Assembly: GCA_009937635.1 (NCBI GenBank)
Contig: JAACFF010000004.1
Span: 1 to 52,724, forward strand
Reading direction: 5' to 3'
Length of the DNA: 52,724 nucleotides
From: Chloroflexota bacterium
Lineage (GTDB): Bacteria > Chloroflexota > Anaerolineae > Promineifilales > Promineifilaceae
Each line of letters begins with the position of its first letter. Positions within the stretch are counted from its first letter, which is position 1. Under the pieces are notes generated by a model. It had not been told where the DNA came from. It did not search any database and was given only the letters and a program-made list of their open reading frames with translations. Made by a program: the position numbers and the translations under genes. Positions 8,746 through 17,891 of this stretch are shown piece by piece.

Positions 8746-10005
8746 TCATGAAAATCGTCTTCGTAGCCGGCGCTGGCCAATGAAAAAAAAGAGTGCGCTC
8801 CACAACAAAATGACGGCAAAAGTGAACACAATATCCGCCAAAGCGCTGCCACCCATGGCCTGGCGAAAGGTGCGCATTGCCCAGCCCTGCGGAACCAGCA
8901 GCGACACGGTATCCAACAAAGCAGGGGTATTGGGTGAGCCAGTCGTAAAAACGGAGAATAGGCCCAACATCCCCGTCAACGTCAGCAACCCACCAAAGAT
9001 GAGGCTGGCCTGGCGTGGGTTCTTAAGCAGCGACACCAAGAACAAGCCGGTTGTGGCGGCGATGAGGATCAAACCGGCGGCGGCAATGGCCACCGGCAGC
9101 GGATCGCCCCACTGAATATCAAAAACCAGATTGCCAAAGGTTAGCAAGACAGCTACCTGCACCGCCAAAATTAGCAGAGCGGCGATGAATTTGCCGCTGA
9201 AAATGATAAGGTGGCTGGTGGGGGTAGTGAAAAGGCGCTGCAAGGTGCCCTTTTCCTGCTCGGTTAATATGGTGTACAGCACGTTGGCGCCGGTAAAGAA
9301 GGCGTAGAATACCATCATACCGCCGAGGATGAAGGCCAACAGTTGAGCCAGTTCGTTACCCGCCTCCTGGCCAGGCGGCGCTTGCATCTGGGTCAAGGTA
9401 TTCGCCTGCTGTGGTGGAGGCACGGCCGTCGTTGCATCGACCACTTCTTGCGCAAGCTCTGCCGTAACTGGCACCCCGGCTTCGACTAACTGGTTCATGG
9501 TCACGCCAATGCCGATGTTGGCGGCGGCCATGCCCTCGACAATCTGGCTGACCACAGAGCCCACAATCGCCGGGCCAATAGTCAACGTAGGATCGCGGTA
9601 TAGCTCAACTTCGGCCGTTTGCCGCTCGCCTGTGATTGCGTCCGTAAAATCAGCAGGGATGATGATGGCCACACCCGCTTCTTGCCTGTCCACGGCCGTG
9701 CGCGCGGCCACGGCGTCACCTATCTCTGTGACGCTGATCAGTTCGGCCAACGCTTCTTCTTGCAGCGTGCCGGCCAGAAAAGCGCCCATGGAACCAACTC
9801 CTGGTGCCTGGCCCTGATCCAGATTGACGAGAATGACGGCCGTGTTTGGCAGCGTAAACCCTTCATCACCACCGGCGATATTGCCGAACATGAAAGAGAA
9901 CAAGACGGTGATCAAAATGGGGACGACAAACATAAAAATGATCGCGCCCTTGCTGCGGAAGGATTGGCGCATATCTTTTAGGGCGATATATAACGCTTTC
10001 ATCAC
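8746..10005 (-). CDS. ABC-2 type transporter permease, first subunit
   Basis: 419 residues of the same ABC-2 build as the next gene: MKALYIALKDMRQSFRSKGA in the cytoplasm, helix FMFVVPILITVLFSFMFG, an outside domain of about 180 residues, then helices from about 225 onward that include FILGGMMVFYAFFTGANVLY. The start lies four bases after the ATPase stop at 10010, so translation is probably coupled. The two permeases are related but diverged and would form a heterodimeric channel. Confidence 0.9.
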   Translation of the reverse strand: MMKALYIALKDMRQSFRSKGAIIFMFVVPILITVLFSFMFGNIAGGDEGFTLPNTAVILVNLDQGQAPGVGSMGAFLAGTLQEEALAELISVTEIGDAVAARTAVDRQEAGVAIIIPADFTDAITGERQTAEVELYRDPTLTIGPAIVGSVVSQIVEGMAAANIGIGVTMNQLVEAGVPVTAELAQEVVDATTAVPPPQQANTLTQMQAPPGQEAGNELAQLLAFILGGMMVFYAFFTGANVLYTILTEQEKGTLQRLFTTPTSHLIIFSGKFIAALLILAVQVAVLLTFGNLVFDIQWGDPLPVAIAAAGLILIAATTGLFLVSLLKNPRQASLIFGGLLTLTGMLGLFSVFTTGSPNTPALLDTVSLLVPQGWAMRTFRQAMGGSALADIVFTFAVILLWSALFFFIGQRRLRRRFS

Positions 10006-10009
10006 AACC

Positions 10010-10951
10010 CTAATCTCTTAATGCTCGTCCGGTTAAATGCAGGAAAACGCTTTCCAGATTAGGTTCCTGAATATCGACGGCCGTGATGCGCACTTCATTC
10101 TCATTGGCTACGTCAAATAAACGGGGCAGAATGACATTGCTGTCATCGGCCAGGATAGTAACAAGGCCGTTTTCCACTGCTACCTGGGCTACGCCGGGGA
10201 TCTCCTGCCACTGTGCTATTACCTGCTCCGATGGCGCGCTTAACTGCAGATCGATCTGGTCCTGACGGCCGATCAAACGGACCAACTCATCATGGGTGCC
10301 GCTGGCCATGATCTGCCCATTGTCCATGATGGCGATATGGTCAGATAGTTCCTGCGCTTCTTCCATATAATGGGTGGTATATAGGATGGTTGCTCCCTCT
10401 GCTTGCAGCTCCTTGACCCCATCTAAAATATGGCGGCGACTTTGGGGGTCAATGCCCACGGTTGGTTCATCCATAATGATAACCGCCGGCTTGTGCAGCA
10501 GGGCAACACCAATATTGACGCGCCGTTTCATCCCGCCGGAATATTTCTCAATCCGGTCTTTTTGCCTCTCTGTCAGGCCAATCATCTGCAGCACTTCGTC
10601 AACACGCTGCCGCAGTTCCTGCCCGCGCAGCCCATACATCTTTCCCCAAAATTCCATATTTTCTCGGGCTGTCAGATCTTCATATAGGGCGATTTCCTGC
10701 GGCACAATGCCGATGCATGCTTTGGCATCAGCCCCATGCTGGGTGATGGAGTGGCCAAGGATGGATGCGTCTCCTTCATCCGGGGAGAGAAGCCCGGAGA
10801 TCATAGAGATGGTTGTGCTCTTTCCGGCGCCATTGGGCCCCAGCAAACTAAAGATCTCCCCTTGTTGGACGTTAAAGGAGATATTGTCGACAGCGTGAAT
10901 GTCGTCAAATCGTTTATCTAGATTTTCGACCTGAATGGCTATCTGCGGCAA
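10010..10951 (-). CDS. ABC transporter ATP-binding protein, ABC-2/DRA family
   Basis: 313 residues. Walker A GPNGAGKST (38-46), Q-loop Q85, signature YSGGM (137-141), Walker B VIIMDEP (157-163) and switch histidine H194 in YTTHYMEEA are all present, so the ATPase should be active. A C-terminal 80-residue extension ends in EPNLESVFLHLTGRALRD, which is usual for drug/antibiotic (DrrA-like) exporters. First gene of the three-gene operon running to 7492; power unit for the two permeases. Confidence 0.93.
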   Translation of the reverse strand: MPQIAIQVENLDKRFDDIHAVDNISFNVQQGEIFSLLGPNGAGKSTTISMISGLLSPDEGDASILGHSITQHGADAKACIGIVPQEIALYEDLTARENMEFWGKMYGLRGQELRQRVDEVLQMIGLTERQKDRIEKYSGGMKRRVNIGVALLHKPAVIIMDEPTVGIDPQSRRHILDGVKELQAEGATILYTTHYMEEAQELSDHIAIMDNGQIMASGTHDELVRLIGRQDQIDLQLSAPSEQVIAQWQEIPGVAQVAVENGLVTILADDSNVILPRLFDVANENEVRITAVDIQEPNLESVFLHLTGRALRD

Positions 10952-10996
10952 AAAAGCGTCTCCTGTGAGTGCAGTGTATGTCCTGGGGAACCCGTC

Positions 10997-11698
10997 TCAC
11001 CAAGGATGTTCTTCCCCGGCATAGGTGTAAAATTTTCCCGTGGTGGCCAGGGTGAGGCTATCGGCAACCTGCAAAATGCCGGCAGCGGAGTCCTGCGATG
11101 ATACGGCGGCGTGGACGCCTCCCATATCCGTTTGCACCCAACCGGGATGAAGCACGACAAGGGCTATGCCGTCCTCTTGTAAATCAAAGGACAGCATACG
11201 GCTGATCATGTTGAGCGCTGCCTTGCTGCTGTTGTAGCTATAACGGCCCCATTGACGCCGCATTTTCTGCAAAGATCCCAACTGGCTTGAGACATTGACC
11301 ACTTTAGGATCGCGACCCAGACGTAGCGAATCTACAAACTGCGTGACTACGCGCATGACCCCGACGGCATTGACGTCAAAACTGCGCTGCATTATGGCTG
11401 AGTCGAAGTTGGACAATGTTTCACTGCCAATCAGGATGCCAGCATTATTTATCAGCATATCAAGGCTTTTGACCCTGCCGCTGACGGCCGTCTTGGCCGC
11501 CCGAACAGATGCATCATCGCTAACATCCAGGGGTAAGATCAAAAGCCGGTCACCGAATTCGTTGGTCAAATCTTGCAATGCTATAGCCTGGGCCGGCTGG
11601 CGGCAAGTTGCTATAACCCGATCTCTACGAGTTAGCAGTTGGCGGGTAAGCTCCAGGCCAATGCCTCGATTGGCACCTGTAATTAATGCCTGTTTCAC
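10997..11698 (-). CDS. Short-chain dehydrogenase/reductase
   Basis: 233 residues with a Rossmann fold: TGANRGIG (7-14) binds NAD(P), NNAG is at 84-87, and the catalytic set is S138, Y155 and K159 (YNSSK). It resembles the C-factor/sniffer type of SDR in length and in the LHPGWVQTDMGG segment. The substrate is unknown. It ends about 45 bp before the ABC-export operon on the same strand and may be co-transcribed with it. Confidence 0.9.
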   Translation of the reverse strand: MKQALITGANRGIGLELTRQLLTRRDRVIATCRQPAQAIALQDLTNEFGDRLLILPLDVSDDASVRAAKTAVSGRVKSLDMLINNAGILIGSETLSNFDSAIMQRSFDVNAVGVMRVVTQFVDSLRLGRDPKVVNVSSQLGSLQKMRRQWGRYSYNSSKAALNMISRMLSFDLQEDGIALVVLHPGWVQTDMGGVHAAVSSQDSAAGILQVADSLTLATTGKFYTYAGEEHPW

Positions 11699-11722
11699 TA
11701 TGAACTCCTGGGAATTACTTAA

Positions 11723-11749
11723 AAGCTGACAGCTTTCAGCTGTCAGCTT
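11723..11749 (-). terminator. Perfect hairpin downstream of the PEP-transferase gene
   Basis: Arms AAGCTGACAGC (11723-11733) and GCTGTCAGCTT (11739-11749) pair perfectly around a five-base loop. On the minus strand the stem is followed by TTTTAAG, a weak U-tract, and the site lies about 85 bp past the stop of the 11834 gene. It could end that transcript. The arms also belong to the GCTGACAGCT hairpin family seen elsewhere in the window. Confidence 0.5.
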
Positions 11750-11833
11750 GTCGATTTTTACATTCGGGGTTGCTGTTAAGCTACCGTGGACCGATTTTAC
11801 ACCAGTATCGATACCCGGGAAATAAAACGCGGA

Positions 11834-14212
11834 TTAGCTTTGTAGGATTTCGACGGTGCCCCGTCCTCCATCGACGCGCACGCGATCCCCTGTCTTCAAG
11901 CGCGTAGTGGCATCCACGCAGCCGACGACGGCGGGGATGCCCAATTCACGGGCGACAATGGCCGCGTGGGAGAGGGGCACGCCGACATCGGTGATAACGG
12001 CCGCCGCACGTGGGAAGAGTGGCGTCCAACCGACGTTGGTGGTCACTGCAACCAAGATTTCCCCGGGCTGAAGCTGGTCGCCTTCTTCAAAATAGAGCAG
12101 GCGGCGCACACTCCCTTCAACACGCCCGGCTGCCCCGGCAAAACCGGTGATGGTAGCGGAAGTTGTCGCAGGGTGAGGGGCTTGGGCGTCAAATATATCG
12201 CCGCGCCGGCTGGGGTCCGCGGCCCAGGCGAAGGGGTCAAACCGGCCGCGGATCGTCGTCGGATAAGGTGGCAGGGCGCTATACCTGGCATGTGTTTCCT
12301 TGCGCGCGGAGATGAATTGGGTAGGTAACTCTTCTCCATCCAGAAAGTCCAATAGCTCGTCATAGGTCAGGAAGAATATATCATCTCCCAGGCCGGTTAA
12401 GTCGCCGGCGCGCAGCGCCCAACTGCGAAGAGCCACGGCATAAATACGGGTCACTTCCGAGCGGAACGATTCGCGCAGGCGGGCGGCTGGCGGCACTTTT
12501 GCCAGGCGACGCTGCATCGATTTCGCTTTGCGAGGATACTGCTCTTGGAAACGCCCCCAGGCCGCGTCGAAATCAGCGCGACGTCTGGCCAGCAGTGCAT
12601 CAACATCCACTGGAGATTCATTAAACATCTGCAACTGCGTGTCCAGCCAACCGGGGTCTTCGTCCGGACGTGGCGCGGACAGCTCCATCTCGTGCGGCCC
12701 GCGGTGCCCGTAGCGCAAGAGATACTCCTCGCGACTCATCTCACCATTGGAAACTTTCCAGATACCAACCACCGGACCTAGACTGGCCAGCAACTCTTCG
12801 TCAACGCTGAGGTTGGAAAGCAAGGCATTGGCGTCCGCTTCACCCACCAACTCGACCAACTGTTTGCTAAGCTTGCCGGTGGCCTTCATCATCGGCCGAA
12901 AACTGGCGCCCATCATAAACCCGGCATCGATAAAATAAGGCTTTATCTCCTCGTACCAAAGATCAAGCAGCTCCTCTTTGGTTTGTACCTCCTGGCACTT
13001 ACGCATGATTTCATGGCACCATGTCGTGTTCGTAGCCATGAACGCGTCCAGCTTCTTGACAACCGCCCGTTCTCTTTGGCGAATTTTCAGGAACCCTGGG
13101 AGCCCAACAAAAATCGTCGACAAGGGGAACGGGAACATGGGGATGTCCATGCCTTCAGGCACCGGACCCAACAAGGCCTCCATTCTTTTCAACATCTTCT
13201 TGGGATTCATGCCGAAAGCGCGAAACATAGAAAGCGTCATGCTGATATTCATATAGGTACGTCCGCCGATATTGCCCACCCAGGGATAGTTGCCGGGCAT
13301 GGGTTGGTTCTCATTTCGTAACATCTGGCCCAACGTCCAGGTCAGCGGCGTCATCACGTCGGGTCGCGCCTCACCCACATTTACATTGGTCCACAAGAAG
13401 TCCCCTCGCAAGCTGTCATTCCATTCCCCCATGGCGAGGTTAACCCCTTGCAACGTGGTGATCGGGCGGGATTGCAGCAAGAACAGCTTGCCTTCTGCGA
13501 TACACCATTCAATATCTTGTGGATTCTCCAGCTCCTTCTCCAGGCGTGTGGCCAGCTTGTAAAGCTTACGGCTATGGCGTTTAAGCTCTGGCGGCCCGTT
13601 ATATTTACCTTTGGGGCGGGAAAGGGTGAAGGTCTCCGCATTGGCTTCCCCGGAAACCAGTTGCTCTCCCAAGCCATGGATGAAGTTACCGGTCATATAG
13701 TCAAAGCTGCCCGTCACCGGATCGGCGGTGAACAATACGCCCGAGATTTGGGCCGGAACCATGCGCTGGATGATCACGGCGATCTCATGGCCGTCCACTT
13801 GCAGAGCCGGCGAAATACCTTTGGCCTGCGTATAGGCCAGGACGCGCTCGCTGGCGCGCGATTGGTGTACAACGTCGATGGCGTCCATAATGGCCTCGTC
13901 CGACCGTACATCCAACACCGTTTCGAACTCACCGGCAAAGGAGGCCTGGGCCGAATCCTCGCTCAGAGCAGAGGAGCGAACGGCGAAACCGATACTACTG
14001 CCTTTGGACCGCATCTGTGCAAGGTAGGTTTGTACCTGGGCCCACGCTTTAGGCATTAATCCCTGCTCTGTAAATGCCTGGGGTAAAATTACAAAACCGT
14101 CAGGCACGGGATAGCCAGCTTGATAAAGTAGGGCCAGTGTGCCTCCTTTGCCACCGGCCAAGGATAAATCTTCCCCAGTCAATTCATTAAAAAAGTGGAG
14201 CCATTCTGTCAT
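11834..14212 (-). CDS. PEP/ATP-grasp phosphotransferase, rifampin-phosphotransferase-like
   Basis: 792 residues in three parts. The N-terminal ATP-grasp domain (about 1-255) has LAGGKGGTLALL, the FAVRSSALSEDS loop and DIEWCIAEGKLFLLQSRPIT. The middle part (about 265-690) carries RYGHRGPHEMELS, typical of RPH-type proteins. The C-terminal swivel domain has the phosphohistidine H749 in GVPLSHAAIVARELGIPAV. There is no PEP-binding TIM barrel, so it is not a full PEP synthase or PPDK. Rifampin phosphotransferases share this build and move the beta-phosphate of ATP to a substrate through the histidine; the substrate here is unknown. It follows a small protein gene by four bases and lies near a LAL regulator. 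Confidence 0.85.
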   Translation of the reverse strand: MTEWLHFFNELTGEDLSLAGGKGGTLALLYQAGYPVPDGFVILPQAFTEQGLMPKAWAQVQTYLAQMRSKGSSIGFAVRSSALSEDSAQASFAGEFETVLDVRSDEAIMDAIDVVHQSRASERVLAYTQAKGISPALQVDGHEIAVIIQRMVPAQISGVLFTADPVTGSFDYMTGNFIHGLGEQLVSGEANAETFTLSRPKGKYNGPPELKRHSRKLYKLATRLEKELENPQDIEWCIAEGKLFLLQSRPITTLQGVNLAMGEWNDSLRGDFLWTNVNVGEARPDVMTPLTWTLGQMLRNENQPMPGNYPWVGNIGGRTYMNISMTLSMFRAFGMNPKKMLKRMEALLGPVPEGMDIPMFPFPLSTIFVGLPGFLKIRQRERAVVKKLDAFMATNTTWCHEIMRKCQEVQTKEELLDLWYEEIKPYFIDAGFMMGASFRPMMKATGKLSKQLVELVGEADANALLSNLSVDEELLASLGPVVGIWKVSNGEMSREEYLLRYGHRGPHEMELSAPRPDEDPGWLDTQLQMFNESPVDVDALLARRRADFDAAWGRFQEQYPRKAKSMQRRLAKVPPAARLRESFRSEVTRIYAVALRSWALRAGDLTGLGDDIFFLTYDELLDFLDGEELPTQFISARKETHARYSALPPYPTTIRGRFDPFAWAADPSRRGDIFDAQAPHPATTSATITGFAGAAGRVEGSVRRLLYFEEGDQLQPGEILVAVTTNVGWTPLFPRAAAVITDVGVPLSHAAIVARELGIPAVVGCVDATTRLKTGDRVRVDGGRGTVEILQS

Positions 14213-14216
14213 TTTT

Positions 14217-14465
14217 TCACCTCTTAGCGGAGATCGTCTCTATGCGGTTGACAGAAAGCAAGGTTAGATTCAGGTCCCAAAGTTTACTAAGGACGGCACG
14301 TAGGGCGACCTGGTCGACAATCATCCCGGTCAGGGTGCTACCCTCTTGATCAAAGCTGATGGTCATTCCTTCGAACCAGTCGGACCAACTGCCATCCAGT
14401 CGCTCCTGAACTTTGATTTGAATCATTTGTGGTCTCTTTCTGACTTGCTTTACGTTCATTACCAA
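14217..14465 (-). CDS. Small conserved protein preceding the PEP-transferase
   Basis: 82 residues with a central LDGSWSDWFEGMTISF motif and a LRAVLSKLWDLNLTLLSVNR end, a compact alpha/beta pattern that I recall as a recurrent small hypothetical protein with WSDWF and LRDLGLTL motifs. Function unknown. The ATG at 14465 has AGGG about ten bases upstream; M14 (14426) is an alternative start that leaves the conserved part intact. It ends four bases before the phosphotransferase start, so the two form an operon and may share a task. Confidence 0.65.
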   Translation of the reverse strand: MVMNVKQVRKRPQMIQIKVQERLDGSWSDWFEGMTISFDQEGSTLTGMIVDQVALRAVLSKLWDLNLTLLSVNRIETISAKR

Positions 14466-14540
14466 ACATCCCTTCAGCTCTTTGGAAACCCGGTTTTTAT
14501 AAGGAGAAAATCGGGTTTCTCACACTTAGGATATTCGATA

Positions 14541-14572
14541 ATGTGGGGAGGTGTCATCCCCACATGTGGGGA
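14541..14572. promoter_or_regulatory. Three-half-site palindromic operator candidate
   Basis: ATGTGGGGA (14541-14549), a seven-base spacer, then the perfect 16-base palindrome TCCCCACATGTGGGGA (14557-14572). The same nine-base half-site therefore occurs three times. It lies about 80 bp upstream of the small-protein/phosphotransferase operon. GGGGA is also the core of the MalT box, and a MalT-like regulator is the next gene, so it may be that regulator's site (inference). As RNA it could also form a nine-base-pair stem. Confidence 0.55.
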
Positions 14573-14631
14573 TTTGGGTGGTATGGCCACGAGCAAGGCA
14601 CATTGCAGATTCATCGCAACTGATTTTCGAC

Positions 14632-17379
14632 CTATATTAGCCCGAGTTGCCTGGCGCGACTGACGGCGTCGCTGCGCCTATTGACGTCCAGCTTGCCGTA
14701 GATGCTTTTTGTGTGCGAACGAAATGTGCTGATAGCAATAACAAGGTCGCCGGCGATCTCCGGGCCGGAGGCGCTGGTGGCCAGCAAGCGCAGCACTTCT
14801 ATCTCACGCTCGCTGAGGGGGTCGGCAAGTGGCTGCGCAAGTGAGTGAGGTTCTTCTTGGGGAACAACAAGGGCAGCAAGCAACTTACGGGCATAGACCG
14901 GAGCAACATCGCGCGAGGCGGCACGGCGCAGAAGTCGTTCAAGCGGCGGGCCTTCGTCCAGGAAGACACGCACATAACCAGCTTCTTGCGCAAGTTGTAA
15001 GGCCCGCTCCAGTACGAGATCTGCTTGAGGGATCCTATCTTGCGCCTGGTAGATCAGCGCTTTGAGAATGAGGATTTCCAGGACGGCTTTCCTGCGACCG
15101 CGCTGTTCAGCCAGGGGCAAGAGAGGGTCGAGCACAGAGTGGGCTTGTTCAAAGCGCTCCTGGGCTATGAGCAGCCGGGCCAACATGACCCGTTCATATT
15201 TGTATAAATGCTGCTCGGGTCTGAAACTGCTTTTTGTAGCCGTTGGTTCCAAAAACTCGACTGATTCAACATCGTTGTACAACCCCAATTCCTCGGCCCA
15301 TTTTTCGGCCGCTGTTAAATTTCCCTGCCTGATCCAGATAAGTGCCTGGGCGAGAGCAACGGTACGGTCATCTATGGCAGTGGCGGATGATTCCGCCGCT
15401 ACCTTTCGAGCCTGCCGCATCAACTCCTTAACGCTGTATTCGTCTCCTTGCGCCTGCTTGATACGTGCCAGGGAGAGGATGCCGGCCAAGGTGCCCATCT
15501 CCCAATGTTGTTTACTCAGTTCAATCCCTTGCTCGAGATAGCGCGTGGCGGCTTCGAAGTCGTTCCATTCCCGCGCCAGTTCCCCCAGGCCGTACAGCGC
15601 TTCTCTGGCAACCGGCAGCGGATTGTGGTCGCCGCTGGCGAGATCCAGCGCCTGTTGGTAGATATCCCTGGCCTGGTAAAGCCGCCCGTGCAGCATTTGC
15701 AACCCAGCTAAACGGCATAGGGTCGTCACGGCAACGAGGACATTCCCTTCCTCGCGGCTCGATCTGGCAGCTTCTTGCAGAATGCGGCTACCGCCAGCGA
15801 TATCACCATCAACGAGGTTGGCCATGCCCAGATCCCAAAGCGCAATACCGCGAAAGAAAGCGTTCTCTTTTGGCAGCAGCTTTAGTGCCAAACGGGCATA
15901 TTCATTTGTGCCCGCTATTTGGCCCTGCAAGATACTGATGCGAGAACGAACAGCAGCGACATTACCCTGGAGCGTGGACTGCGTCTCATTCTCGTCATGC
16001 GCCAGCGCATCCTGCAAGCGGGATTCAACCTGATCCACAGGACGGCCGTTCTGCAATATGGCCCAGGCGTGGTATACACAAAGAGAAGGACGGCCGCTGA
16101 TCAGCTCATCAGGAAGAGCTTCTACCCAATTCAGAAAGGTAGCGGATTCGCTGCGTTTCAGAGCAGCTTCGGCATGTCGCTCAATCAGATCCGCGGCGCG
16201 TGCCACATCGTGCGCGGAGAATGCGTGGCGTATGGCATCATCCCCATAGCCATTCTGCTCGAACCAGTCAGTGGCCCGGTTGTGCAACTCCTGTATTCTA
16301 CGCGGCTGCATTTGCTGCAGACGTTTATGCAATAGGTCAGCAAATAAACGGTGGTAGCGATACCAGCGACGCTCCTCATCAAGAGGGAAGATGAATAGAT
16401 TAGACCGTTCGAGATACTCAAGAAGCGCTTGAAACTGCTGATCTTCTGTCACGGTTGGCGGTTGGTCCAAAGCGCCCAGGCCAAAACCGGAAATGAGATA
16501 TTGACAGAGGGGTGCGCTGAGGCGGTCCAACACGCCCGTGTACAACAGGAAAGTTTTCACATATTCAGGTTGGTTCTGGAATACTTCTTCGACCAAGTAA
16601 TCCAGAATATAGCGGTTGCTGCCTGTAAAAGCGCGAATAAAAGCTGGCAAATCCTTACGGCCTTGCATGGAAACGGCCGCCATCTGCAATCCGGCGATCC
16701 ATCCTTCGGTACGGGAGGCCAGCGCGGCTACATCAACGGCCGCAAGCTCCAAACCCATCAGCTGGTTCAGAAAAGCAGCACTCTCTTGCACAGTAAAACG
16801 GAGATCATCCTGTCTTAGCTCCAGCACTTGTGCACGGCCGCGCAGCCGGGAGATGGATAGAGGTGGGTCAATACGGGTAGTGATGACGATGTGCATTTGT
16901 GGCGGCAGATGGTCGAGCAAAAAATCAAGAGCCTCGTGTACGGGTGGAGCCCCAATAAGATGGTAATCATCTAAAACCAGGACATTTTCTGTGGGCAGCG
17001 CAGCCACATCGTTGATCAACATTTTTATGGCCACTGTGATGGGAGTCGACGGGTCAGGCCGCGATATTGGGGTTGCTAAATGGTTTGGTGGAGGGTAGCT
17101 CTTGTTTAAGGCGGCCGTCAGGTAAGCTATAAAACGAACGGGATCGTTGTCCCCATCATCCAGGGTCAGCCAGGAGAATTGTGGGGTGGGCGTTGAAGCG
17201 CGTGCGTTACGAATCCACTCTGTGACGAGTGTGGTTTTGCCAAAACCGGCCGGAGCCGAAATGATGATCAGCTTCCCGGCCAAGCCGACGTTGAGCATTT
17301 GGCAAAGACGAGGGCGTTCAACGAGAGACGGCCGTACTAGCGGGATGTGCAGTTTCGTTTGCAGCAGTATGTCGGACAC
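14632..17379 (-). CDS. LAL/MalT-family ATP-dependent LuxR transcriptional regulator
   Basis: 915 residues: an N-terminal STAND ATPase with Walker A APAGFGKT (42-49) and a DYHLI box, a middle tetratricopeptide-like helical repeat region (about 360-840), and a C-terminal LuxR helix-turn-helix that starts DPLSEREIEVLRLL and ends in RSDAVSRARQLGLI (about 850-915). Proteins of this type bind an inducer and ATP, multimerise and activate promoters. The first HTH turn reads ASGPEIAGDLVIAISTFRSH, slightly unlike the usual NKEIA, but the fold is intact. Likely targets are the neighbouring small-protein/phosphotransferase operon or itself. TATAAT on the minus strand (17391-17386) lies very close to the start, so the message may have almost no leader. 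Confidence 0.93.
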   Translation of the reverse strand: MSDILLQTKLHIPLVRPSLVERPRLCQMLNVGLAGKLIIISAPAGFGKTTLVTEWIRNARASTPTPQFSWLTLDDGDNDPVRFIAYLTAALNKSYPPPNHLATPISRPDPSTPITVAIKMLINDVAALPTENVLVLDDYHLIGAPPVHEALDFLLDHLPPQMHIVITTRIDPPLSISRLRGRAQVLELRQDDLRFTVQESAAFLNQLMGLELAAVDVAALASRTEGWIAGLQMAAVSMQGRKDLPAFIRAFTGSNRYILDYLVEEVFQNQPEYVKTFLLYTGVLDRLSAPLCQYLISGFGLGALDQPPTVTEDQQFQALLEYLERSNLFIFPLDEERRWYRYHRLFADLLHKRLQQMQPRRIQELHNRATDWFEQNGYGDDAIRHAFSAHDVARAADLIERHAEAALKRSESATFLNWVEALPDELISGRPSLCVYHAWAILQNGRPVDQVESRLQDALAHDENETQSTLQGNVAAVRSRISILQGQIAGTNEYARLALKLLPKENAFFRGIALWDLGMANLVDGDIAGGSRILQEAARSSREEGNVLVAVTTLCRLAGLQMLHGRLYQARDIYQQALDLASGDHNPLPVAREALYGLGELAREWNDFEAATRYLEQGIELSKQHWEMGTLAGILSLARIKQAQGDEYSVKELMRQARKVAAESSATAIDDRTVALAQALIWIRQGNLTAAEKWAEELGLYNDVESVEFLEPTATKSSFRPEQHLYKYERVMLARLLIAQERFEQAHSVLDPLLPLAEQRGRRKAVLEILILKALIYQAQDRIPQADLVLERALQLAQEAGYVRVFLDEGPPLERLLRRAASRDVAPVYARKLLAALVVPQEEPHSLAQPLADPLSEREIEVLRLLATSASGPEIAGDLVIAISTFRSHTKSIYGKLDVNRRSDAVSRARQLGLI

Positions 17380-17540
17380 ATAGATATTATAGCAAAATAT
17401 GCCGCATACTCCTCAATTCGTGGCGTATGCTATACTACGATTGATTCAAGATTGGAATAAATCAGATGCTATGTGAAGCGGTAAGAAATAATACTGCAGA
17501 TCAATCTACCGACAGATAGATAACAACGGGATCAAGATCA

Positions 17541-17891
17541 ATGACTCAAGTAACCAGTTCAACACCCACAGAAACGGATGAACACCTTATTGCCGCGGCC
17601 GGCGAGCCAATTGTCAATATTACGGCATACACAGCACGCCAAAAGGCAAGCGGGTACGTGGGTGGTCACATTAGCCACATGATGGGTGGTGGCGAACCAT
17701 CGTTGGTCCTCAGCCGCAATCGCCTGGTTTGGCGTGTTCCAATACTGCTTACATCCCCCAGTCATGGTACGCTAGGTGTGGTGGGCAATCTAGACGTAGA
17801 CGCCCGTACTGGACAACTGCTTGCCTCACCCGACTTCGCCGACCAGGTGAAAGCGTATGCCCAGACACTTGTTGACCGTTCCACATCGTAA
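17541..17891 (+). CDS. Small protein paired with a C39-like peptidase
   Basis: 116 residues. After a polar start, the central part NITAYTARQKASGYVGGHIS is followed by GGGEPSLVLSRNRLVWRVPI, LLTSPSHGTLGVVGNLDVD and an ARTGQLL end. I recall similar small proteins with a WRVPILLT...GxVGxLxVDAxTG pattern encoded next to peptidases or PIN domains. No known catalytic motif. The peptidase gene starts inside its last 35 bases, so the two are translated together; it may be a chaperone, inhibitor or antitoxin for the peptidase. Confidence 0.65.
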   Translation: MTQVTSSTPTETDEHLIAAAGEPIVNITAYTARQKASGYVGGHISHMMGGGEPSLVLSRNRLVWRVPILLTSPSHGTLGVVGNLDVDARTGQLLASPDFADQVKAYAQTLVDRSTS

